From Marinosulfonomonas sp. (lineage in GTDB: Bacteria > Pseudomonadota > Alphaproteobacteria > Rhodobacterales > Rhodobacteraceae): a stretch of DNA of 5,036 nt. The notes below the pieces were generated by a model. The model worked only from the letters and a program-made list of their open reading frames with translations, was not told the origin of the DNA and made no database searches. This document shows positions 1 through 5,036 of this stretch, piece after piece. The first letter of the stretch is position 1; every line of letters starts with the position of its first letter. Made by a program: the position numbers and the translations under genes. The stretch is taken from positions 1 to 5,036 of the forward strand of contig JAHRVD010000368.1 of NCBI GenBank assembly GCA_019090845.1, written 5' to 3'.

Positions 1-621
1 GCACCAGCGAACGCCGGTCTGAGCGTCGACTGGTCGCCTCATATGCACCGGCATTTCGCCAGTCCGGTAAAGGGCACCGCGTTGTTGGCGGGCAACGACC
101 GGTCGCGGGGCGAGTTTGTGGTGTCTAAACGCGGGCTGGAAGGCGGCGGGATTTATTCCCTGTCAAAAGCTGTCCGTAACGGGGCGGCGGTCACACTAGA
201 CCTGATGCCGGACTGGCCGTCAGATCGGGTTGCGCAGGCGTTAAGCAAGCCACGGGGCAAGCTGACCTGGCCAAATTATCTGCGCCGGGCACTGCGGCTG
301 AACCCGGTCAAGATCGCGCTGTTGATGGAATTTGGCGGGCCTTTGAGCAAGAATGAAAATCTGCCCGTGACGATTAAGAACCTGCCGATACGTCATAGTG
401 GTCTGCGCCCGATTGACGAGGCAATTTCGGTCGCGGGTGGGGTTGCAAAAACTACCGTTACCGGGGGTTTGATGCTAAAAGAAATCCCCGATGTGTTTGT
501 CGCCGGAGAGATGCTGGATTGGGAAGCACCGACCGGCGGCTACTTGATTTCCGCGTCTCTGGCGACGGGCAGGTGGGCTGGTAAATCTGCTGCTGACTGG
601 GTCAAAAACAGCAACGCCTGA
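1..621 (+). CDS. HI0933/TIGR03862-type FAD-dependent flavoprotein, C-terminal part (5' end outside window)
   Basis: This is the last 206 residues of a flavoprotein in the HI0933-like (BaiN-related) NAD(P)/FAD-dependent oxidoreductase group. Such proteins are soluble and bind FAD; their substrate is generally unknown. The frame is open from the first base, and family-like sequence (PANAGLSVDWSPH) precedes the first Met at base 43, so that Met is internal. Visible residues 45-54 (RGLEGGGIYS) match the conserved GxEGxxIY segment. The C-terminal FAD-binding signature is intact: AGGVAKT at 145-151 and AGEMLDWEAPTGGY at 168-181. The LDWEAPTGGY form is what I recall for the TIGR03862 subfamily rather than HI0933 itself. 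The N-terminal Rossmann GxGxxG lies upstream and cannot be checked. The gene converges on holA. Family assignment is confident; the biochemical role is unknown. Confidence 0.9.
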   Translation, partial: APANAGLSVDWSPHMHRHFASPVKGTALLAGNDRSRGEFVVSKRGLEGGGIYSLSKAVRNGAAVTLDLMPDWPSDRVAQALSKPRGKLTWPNYLRRALRLNPVKIALLMEFGGPLSKNENLPVTIKNLPIRHSGLRPIDEAISVAGGVAKTTVTGGLMLKEIPDVFVAGEMLDWEAPTGGYLISASLATGRWAGKSAADWVKNSNA

Positions 622-625
622 GCAC

Positions 626-1648
626 CTATTTTTTACCCAGCATCGCCAGTCGAATCAAAGTGCGTTCGATGACCGCCATCTGCGGTGCGCGCGATGCAGA
701 GCGTAGCGTCAGGTCGGTTTCCGTCAGCATTTGCAAGGCAACCTCGAGCTTTCGCACCCCCCAATTCTGTGCCTGACGGCTCATGCGATCCCGTCTTGGT
801 CCAAAAACCGGTGGCCGGACCCGGCCAATGCCCACAGCCGCGCCGCCGGGATCAGAGGCAGCGGCGTGGAGCACGCGGAAATGGCGCGTGGCACCAATGC
901 ACAGGCTGACCGCCTGAACGCCCTGTGCCTCAAGTGTGCGCATGATCGGCCCTATCTGGTCATCTTTTGCTTCGGCAACAAAGTTAAGAACGTCGTCCAG
1001 AGCGGCCTCAATTGTGGCCGGTCTGCAGGCAAGAATATCGTCGGATGTGACAGGCGTGGCATCGCTCAGCTTGAACAGTGATAGCTTTTCGATCGTTTGG
1101 CGAAAATCGCCCGGATCAAGCATGCCCGCCAATGCTTGAATTTCCTGCATCGCCGCCGTGTCGACATTTGAAAGTCCTGCTTTGGTCAGCTCAGCTTGGA
1201 TTTCCTGCCGGCTTGGCGGATCATCGTAGATACCGACGGAATAGGCATTCTTGTGGGCTTCGAATAATTTACGCAGGCCAGAGCGCGCTTTCAGCGACCC
1301 CGCTGTAACCACGATCTGTGCGTCCCCCGGTTTCCAATCGGTCAACGCGGCACTCACGGTTTTCACATTCGCTTCTGTGGCACCTTCAACAAACGCCACG
1401 CGTGCACCCGGAAAGAAGCTCTGCGATTTGATTGCAGCGTCCAATGCGGCCGGGTCCTTGCGAAGGTCCGAGGCTGGAATGCGTGACAGCCGCATTTCTT
1501 CTTCTCCTTGCGGCCCGATCAGCGATGTAATCAACTGTTGCCGTTTCAGGGCAACGCGCATCGCGTCCGCCCCATAGATTAAAATCCCGGTTTTGTTTGG
1601 GTCGGGTCTGGCAAAATATCCACCGGCATCGCGCGGCGATAGTTTCAT
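626..1648 (-). CDS. holA: DNA polymerase III subunit delta
   Basis: Delta is the clamp-loader subunit that binds and opens the beta sliding clamp, working in the cytoplasm with tau/gamma and delta-prime. The product is 340 residues, close to the E. coli length of about 343. The N-terminal AAA+-like domain starts near residue 21 (GILIYGADAMR) and has no proper Walker A motif, as expected for delta, which does not hydrolyse ATP. Residues 76-79 (QSFF), followed by PGARVAFVE, sit where E. coli delta carries its beta-binding SLF element; this equivalence is inferred by eye. Residues 177-194 (LDPGDFRQTIEKLSLFKL) and the C-terminal helical collar (SLCIGATRHFR 248-258, RPPVFGPRRDRM 278-289) are typical of alphaproteobacterial HolA. 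The ATG overlaps the lptE stop by 4 bp (ATGA). A GGAG lies 3 nt before the ATG, so coupled translation is likely. It is the last gene of the minus-strand cluster. Confidence 0.96.
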   Translation of the reverse strand: MKLSPRDAGGYFARPDPNKTGILIYGADAMRVALKRQQLITSLIGPQGEEEMRLSRIPASDLRKDPAALDAAIKSQSFFPGARVAFVEGATEANVKTVSAALTDWKPGDAQIVVTAGSLKARSGLRKLFEAHKNAYSVGIYDDPPSRQEIQAELTKAGLSNVDTAAMQEIQALAGMLDPGDFRQTIEKLSLFKLSDATPVTSDDILACRPATIEAALDDVLNFVAEAKDDQIGPIMRTLEAQGVQAVSLCIGATRHFRVLHAAASDPGGAAVGIGRVRPPVFGPRRDRMSRQAQNWGVRKLEVALQMLTETDLTLRSASRAPQMAVIERTLIRLAMLGKK

Positions 1649-2172
1649 TTGCTCCAGTTTCCGGCGGTTGCGATCAGCCGGGTAACAAGCATGTCGGCCA
1701 GAATAACCATTAGCCGGGCATTCGCATCCCGCTTGGCGGTATCGCTTGAAATTGTTGCGTTTGTGCTTGGTGGGGTCGCCGACGGATCAACCGTGCCCAC
1801 GGTATAGCTGGTAAAAGAATCCACACTACCACGGGTAATGATCTGATCCGTTGAAGTATCAATCACAGAAAAGGTTGCTTTGCCGACAATACTGTTGCGA
1901 AAGATTTCCTGCTGAGGAGTGACGCCGATACCGTCCAGTGTCGTATGAATTTGGTAAGACAACCGATAACGCGGCTGGACCGGACGGCCAACGCGCTTTT
2001 CAAGTTGTTGCACAAACAAAAACTCATTGCGGTTGTCCGGAGCATCAACTTTGATCTGGACTGGAAGGCTCGCCGCCGCGCCCGTTGGCGCGAAAGCCGG
2101 GTCGTAGCCACAGCCAGCCAGCGCAACGAGCGCCAGCATCAATATTCTGCGATTCGGTCTAGATAACGACAT
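1645..2172 (-). CDS. lptE: LPS-assembly lipoprotein LptE
   Basis: LptE is the outer-membrane lipoprotein that sits inside the LptD barrel and helps insert lipopolysaccharide into the outer leaflet. The 175-residue product begins with a lipoprotein signal: a basic start (RPNRR, residues 5-9), a hydrophobic stretch [11 protein letters not shown] (10-20) and a lipobox L18-A19-G20-C21 with Cys21 as the predicted lipidated residue. The mature part begins CGYDPAFAP, like the CGF/CGY-P start usual in alphaproteobacterial LptE (older name RlpB). The body reads as an alternating beta fold ([16 protein letters not shown] 69-84, GKATFSVID 97-105) with a Ser/Thr/Pro-rich loop near 129-143 and a C-terminal helix ([17 protein letters not shown] 152-168). 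LptE sequences are poorly conserved, so the call rests on length, lipobox, fold pattern and position between leuS and holA. The start overlaps the end of leuS by 14 bp, and no strong Shine-Dalgarno sequence is visible, suggesting coupling. Confidence 0.92.
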   Translation of the reverse strand: MSLSRPNRRILMLALVALAGCGYDPAFAPTGAAASLPVQIKVDAPDNRNEFLFVQQLEKRVGRPVQPRYRLSYQIHTTLDGIGVTPQQEIFRNSIVGKATFSVIDTSTDQIITRGSVDSFTSYTVGTVDPSATPPSTNATISSDTAKRDANARLMVILADMLVTRLIATAGNWSK

Positions 2173-4702
2173 TTACAATTCGTCCCGGCACTACGATCAG
2201 TTTTTTAGGGGCGCCACCATTCAGCGCCTTTTGCACAGCTTTGTCGGCCAGAGCCAGTTTTTCAACCTCTTCTTTTGGCAAATTTTTGGACACTGTGATT
2301 TCCGAACGTCGTTTGCCGTTGACTTGAATTGGCAGTGTCACGTTTTCTTCAACCAGCATCGCCGGGTCTGCAACTGGCCATGGAGCGTCGGCTATCAATC
2401 CTTCCCCGCCCAGCATTTCCCAGACTTCTTCGGCAAAATGCGGCGTTACCGGATTCATTAATTGCACAAGTGTTCGCATTGCATCCAGCTTTGTTTCGGC
2501 GGATGCGCGGGATTTGTTTAACTCGTTGGTGAACGCATAAAGATGGGCAATAGCGGCGTTGAAGCCAAAGGTTTCAATTCCCATGGTCACATCGTGAATA
2601 GTCTTGTGCATTGCGCGCGTCAGTTCCGGATCACCGCTGCCCTCACCCGTTGCTGACGCTATATCACTTGCAATCCGCCAGACCCGCGACAGATGCTTGA
2701 ACGCGGCTTCAGCGCCAGATGCCGTCCATTCTACATCTCGCTCGGGTGGAGAATCCGACAGAACAAACCAGCGGGCCGTGTCGGCGCCAAAACTGCGGAC
2801 AATATCAACCGGATCGACCACGTTGCGTTTGGATTTGGACATTTTGGCTGATGGAATGATCTCGGCGATTTCACCGCTGGACTTCACTTTGCCGTTCTCG
2901 ATTTCTTCGGGCAAATGATAGATCGGGCGCCCGCTGTCGTCGCGGGTCTGGTAAATCTCATGCGTCACCATGCCTTGGGTGAAAAGCGCGTCAAACGGTT
3001 CGATGGCCTTTTCTGGCAGATGACCGCAAATGTGCATCGCGCGGCTGAAGAAGCGCGAATAAAGCAAATGCAGGATCGCGTGCTCAACGCCACCGATATA
3101 CTGGTCGACATTCATCCAGTAATCCGCGTCGGGTGCGCTTGTCGGGGTCTTGGAATGAGGGGCTGTGAACCGGGCGAAATACCATGAACTGTCAACAAAC
3201 GTGTCCATCGTATCGGTTTCGCGGCGCGCAGGTTTGGAGCAAGACGGACAAGGTGTGTCTCGCCAGGTAGGGTGGCGATCAAGCGGGTTTCCGGGTTGGT
3301 CAAAGCTTACATCATCGGGCAGCGCTATGGGCAGGTTTTCTTTGTTTTCCGCAACCACGCCGCAGTCGTCGCAATGCACAACCGGGATCGGGCAGCCCCA
3401 ATAGCGCTGTCGGCTAAGACCCCAATCGCGCAGGCGGTATTTGGTGACGCCCTGACCAATATTATTGGCCTCGCAATGGGCGATCGCGGCGTCGACGGCC
3501 TGCTGGCCGGTGGCAACCTCATCCCAGGCAAATTGTTTCGTCCAGCGAACCTTTTCAGTCTTTGTTGGAACAAATGCCTCTTCACTTGCCGATTGGCTGC
3601 CGTCCATTGAAACAAAGGTATCAATGATCGGCAGGTCATATTTCCGGGCGAAATCAAAGTCGCGCTGATCATGGGCCGGGCAGCCGAAGACAGCACCCGT
3701 TCCATAATCCATCAAAATAAAATTCGCGATGTAGACCGGAAGTTCCCAAGACGGATCAAGCGGATGGCGAACCCGAAGCCCGGTATCAAAACCCTTCTTG
3801 TCAGCCTTTTCCATCGCCTCTTCTGTGGTCGCCATCTTGCGGCATTCGGCGTTGAATGCCGCAACGTCGGCGTTGTCTTGCTCAAGTTCTTTTGCCAGCG
3901 GATGATCCGGCGAGATGCCAACAAACGACGCCCCCATCAGGGTGTCGGGGCGGGTCGTGTAAACCTCGACCTCATCAAAACCAGCAGGCCCGTCTATAAG
4001 CGAAAAGCCAAACTGCAGCCCGCGCGACTTTCCGATCCAGTTGCTCTGCATCAGTTTGACTTTGGCGGGCCAGTTATCCAGCCCGTCCAGCGCGCTTAGC
4101 AATTCTTCGGAATAATCCGAGATTTTGAAGAACCATTGCGTCAGCTCGCGCCGCTCGACCAATGCGTCCGAGCGCCAGCCGCGCCCGTCGATGACCTGCT
4201 CATTGGCCAGGACCGTCATGTCGACCGGGTCCCAGTTCACGATCGCATTCTTGCGATAGACCAACCCTTTTTCCATGAAATCTATGAACAACGCCTGCTG
4301 CTGGCCGTAGTATTCCGGATCACATGTGGCAAATTCCCGGCTCCAGTCCAGTGACCATCCCATCGGTTTCATCTGCGCGCGCATGTCGGCGATATTTTGA
4401 TAGGTCCATTCCTTGGGGTGTCCGCCGGATGCCATCGCGGCATTTTCTGCGGGCATACCAAACGCGTCCCAGCCCATTGGGTGCAGAACATTGTGCCCGG
4501 TCGAAGATTTGTAGCGCGCGACCACATCGCCCATTGTGTAGTTGCGCACATGACCCATGTGGATGCGGCCCGAAGGATAGGGAAACATTTCCAGCACATA
4601 ATATTTAGGCTTCGTCTCGTCGCGCTTTGCAGTGAACGTAGACTGGTCTTCCCAGACGTCTTGCCACTTCTTTTCGACTTTGGCGGGATTGTAAGGGGAC
4701 AT
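2159..4702 (-). CDS. leuS: leucine--tRNA ligase (leucyl-tRNA synthetase, class Ia)
   Basis: This enzyme charges tRNA-Leu with leucine using ATP, in the cytoplasm, and edits mischarged tRNA. From the ATG at 4702 it has 847 residues (E. coli about 860). The class I HIGH motif is HMGH at 48-51, in [14 protein letters not shown]. The CP1 editing domain is intact: TTRPDT at 249-254 and CPAHDQRD at 341-348, where D345 fits the editing aspartate. Two CxxC pairs (Cys444/447 and Cys485/488) probably bind zinc. [11 protein letters not shown] is at 426-436 and KMSKS at 620-624, after a leucine-specific insert of about 45 residues. The anticodon-binding helical domain (about 660-765, with [12 protein letters not shown]) and the small C-terminal domain follow. 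An in-frame ATG at 4720 would add MNKVQI. I prefer 4702 because AAGG lies 8 nt before it, while the 4720 ATG directly abuts a terminator-like hairpin and lacks a ribosome site. First gene of leuS-lptE-holA. Confidence 0.97.
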   Translation of the reverse strand: MSPYNPAKVEKKWQDVWEDQSTFTAKRDETKPKYYVLEMFPYPSGRIHMGHVRNYTMGDVVARYKSSTGHNVLHPMGWDAFGMPAENAAMASGGHPKEWTYQNIADMRAQMKPMGWSLDWSREFATCDPEYYGQQQALFIDFMEKGLVYRKNAIVNWDPVDMTVLANEQVIDGRGWRSDALVERRELTQWFFKISDYSEELLSALDGLDNWPAKVKLMQSNWIGKSRGLQFGFSLIDGPAGFDEVEVYTTRPDTLMGASFVGISPDHPLAKELEQDNADVAAFNAECRKMATTEEAMEKADKKGFDTGLRVRHPLDPSWELPVYIANFILMDYGTGAVFGCPAHDQRDFDFARKYDLPIIDTFVSMDGSQSASEEAFVPTKTEKVRWTKQFAWDEVATGQQAVDAAIAHCEANNIGQGVTKYRLRDWGLSRQRYWGCPIPVVHCDDCGVVAENKENLPIALPDDVSFDQPGNPLDRHPTWRDTPCPSCSKPARRETDTMDTFVDSSWYFARFTAPHSKTPTSAPDADYWMNVDQYIGGVEHAILHLLYSRFFSRAMHICGHLPEKAIEPFDALFTQGMVTHEIYQTRDDSGRPIYHLPEEIENGKVKSSGEIAEIIPSAKMSKSKRNVVDPVDIVRSFGADTARWFVLSDSPPERDVEWTASGAEAAFKHLSRVWRIASDIASATGEGSGDPELTRAMHKTIHDVTMGIETFGFNAAIAHLYAFTNELNKSRASAETKLDAMRTLVQLMNPVTPHFAEEVWEMLGGEGLIADAPWPVADPAMLVEENVTLPIQVNGKRRSEITVSKNLPKEEVEKLALADKAVQKALNGGAPKKLIVVPGRIVNVVI

Positions 4703-4710
4703 GATCTGGA

Positions 4711-4714
4711 CCTT
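4711..4714 (-). promoter_or_regulatory. Probable leuS ribosome binding site
   Basis: On the minus strand AAGG (within ATAAGGTCC) ends 8 nt before the ATG at 4702. This is good Shine-Dalgarno spacing for that start. The alternative ATG at 4720 is preceded by CGGCGTTTTC, which has no purine-rich site. The motif is short, so this is suggestive only, but it decides between the two starts. Confidence 0.5.
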
Positions 4715-4721
4715 ATTCATG

Positions 4722-4744
4722 AAAACGCCGGGCAGTGCCCGGCG
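4722..4744 (-). terminator. Rho-independent terminator-like hairpin between the DUF3576 gene and leuS
   Basis: Read on the minus strand, CGCCGGGC, loop ACT and GCCCGGCG form a perfect 8-bp all-GC stem with a 3-nt loop (4744 to 4726), followed at once by TTTT (4725-4722). This is the form of an intrinsic terminator, though the U tract is short. It lies 28 bp after the DUF3576 stop and would end that transcript. It stops one base before the ATG at 4720. On the plus strand the hairpin has no following T run, so it is directional. An attenuator in a leuS leader is an alternative reading. Confidence 0.7.
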
Positions 4745-4772
4745 CTGTATTACTGTGAGTGGCCCCTGCGGT

Positions 4773-5036
4773 CTAGAGACGGCTGTCGCCGATCCTTAGC
4801 TGCCGGGCGCGGGTCAGAATTGCATCTTCGACGGCCCGAACTGTCGCTGTGCTGGCAGGGCCGCCGCGGGTGTGCAGCGAAACATTAAGCGATCGGGCAT
4901 CAAGTGCCGGGTCATTGACAAAGATTGTAGCGCGATACGCACGTCCACCACCAGGGGGTGTTCCATAGCCGGTAACAATCACGCCGGTAAACGGATCGGC
5001 GGACTGAACGGGAAGAAAGCTCAGGACATCCAGTGA
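4773..5036 (-). CDS. DUF3576 family protein, C-terminal part (5' end outside window)
   Basis: This is the last 87 codons of a gene that enters from the right edge. The reading frame is open to the end of the window; the GTG at 4982 is an internal Val codon. The visible sequence starts [20 protein letters not shown] and continues through [19 protein letters not shown], an alternating hydrophobic segment ending in [16 protein letters not shown], and a C-terminal helix [18 protein letters not shown]. The LSFxPxxSADPFxGVIxT start and the [17 protein letters not shown] end are what I recognise as the DUF3576 domain, found in alphaproteobacteria commonly just upstream of leuS. Members often carry an N-terminal signal or lipoprotein peptide, which is not visible here. 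The function is unknown; an envelope role would be inference from that and from the nearby lptE. The gene is separated from leuS by about 50 bp holding a terminator-like hairpin. Confidence 0.88.
   Translation of the reverse strand, partial: SLDVLSFLPVQSADPFTGVIVTGYGTPPGGGRAYRATIFVNDPALDARSLNVSLHTRGGPASTATVRAVEDAILTRARQLRIGDSRL

Larger units (their letters stand above)
626..4720 (-). other. Probable leuS-lptE-holA operon
   Basis: The three genes share a strand and have no intergenic space: leuS and lptE overlap by 14 bp (2159-2172), and lptE and holA by the 4-bp ATGA (1645-1648). No terminator or separate promoter room exists between them, so one transcript and translational coupling are likely. 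I saw no convincing promoter before leuS, and no convincing terminator after holA, where the transcript would run into the antisense of the flavoprotein gene. Confidence 0.85.

Noticed and set aside
43..45. ATG at 43 as the start of a 192-residue plus-strand gene.
   Set aside because: The frame is open to base 1 and the 14 codons before it already match the flavoprotein family, so this is an internal Met of a gene cut by the window edge.
578..615. CTGCTG / CAGCAA inverted repeat near the end of the flavoprotein gene.
   Set aside because: The stem is about 6 bp with a wobble pair and a loop of about 13 nt, lies within coding sequence and is not followed by a T run in either direction.
601..636. 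A5 and T6 tracts around the convergent stops as a bidirectional terminator.
   Set aside because: The pairing is AT-rich with two mismatches and a 14-nt loop; there is no GC stem, so it does not meet the form of an intrinsic terminator.
685..1577. Several plus-strand ORFs of 67-116 codons opposite holA.
   Set aside because: They are low-complexity antisense frames with no recognisable domain or ribosome site, and they lie wholly within a well-supported holA gene.
2231..4720. Plus-strand ORFs up to 142 codons and other minus-strand frames over leuS.
   Set aside because: They are shadows of the long, fully conserved leuS frame; none has a recognisable motif.
4747..4775. Possible sigma-70 promoter for leuS on the minus strand: TAGACC, 17 bp, TAATAC.
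   Set aside because: Only about 4 of 6 and 3 of 6 consensus bases match, and such pairs occur often by chance. The predicted start would fall at the base of the hairpin, so it is noted but not supported.
4980..4982. GTG at 4982 as the start of a 69-residue minus-strand gene.
   Set aside because: The frame continues upstream to the window edge with DUF3576-like sequence ([15 protein letters not shown]), so GTG here is a Val codon.
1..5036. A hidden novel system: CRISPR repeats, retron or toxin-antitoxin genes, insertion-sequence ends, tRNA genes.
   Set aside because: Nearly every base is accounted for by five conserved genes; no direct repeats, terminal inverted repeats, tRNA-like cloverleaf or unexplained ORF was seen.

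Overview
The window looks like ordinary core chromosome from an alphaproteobacterium, most likely a marine roseobacter-type Rhodobacteraceae. The evidence is the gene order (DUF3576 protein, leuS, lptE, holA on one strand) and the residue-level style of the DNA polymerase III delta and leucyl-tRNA synthetase proteins. This is recognition by eye; no database search was run. Base composition is moderately GC-rich throughout, and no segment stands out as foreign.

Layout, left to right. Positions 1-621 (+) hold the C-terminal half of a flavoprotein of the HI0933/TIGR03862 type, whose start lies outside the window. Only 4 bp separate its stop from the convergent stop of holA. From 4720 down to 626 the minus strand carries a tight three-gene cluster: leuS (leucyl-tRNA synthetase), lptE (LPS-assembly lipoprotein) and holA (DNA polymerase III delta). 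leuS overlaps lptE by 14 bp and lptE overlaps holA by 4 bp, so they are very probably one translationally coupled operon. Positions 4721-4772 are the only real intergenic space. They contain a GC-rich hairpin followed by TTTT on the minus strand, the form of a rho-independent terminator, directly before leuS. Positions 4773-5036 (-) hold the C-terminal end of a DUF3576-family protein, truncated by the window edge.

The operon joins three housekeeping processes: charging tRNA with leucine, placing LPS in the outer membrane and loading the replication clamp. They share no pathway, so co-expression is the likely reason for the arrangement. I found no mobile element, CRISPR array, RNA gene, repeat family or defence-like system. 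The point most worth checking is the terminator-like hairpin ending one base before the upstream leuS ATG. It bears on both the true leuS start and how leuS is transcribed.
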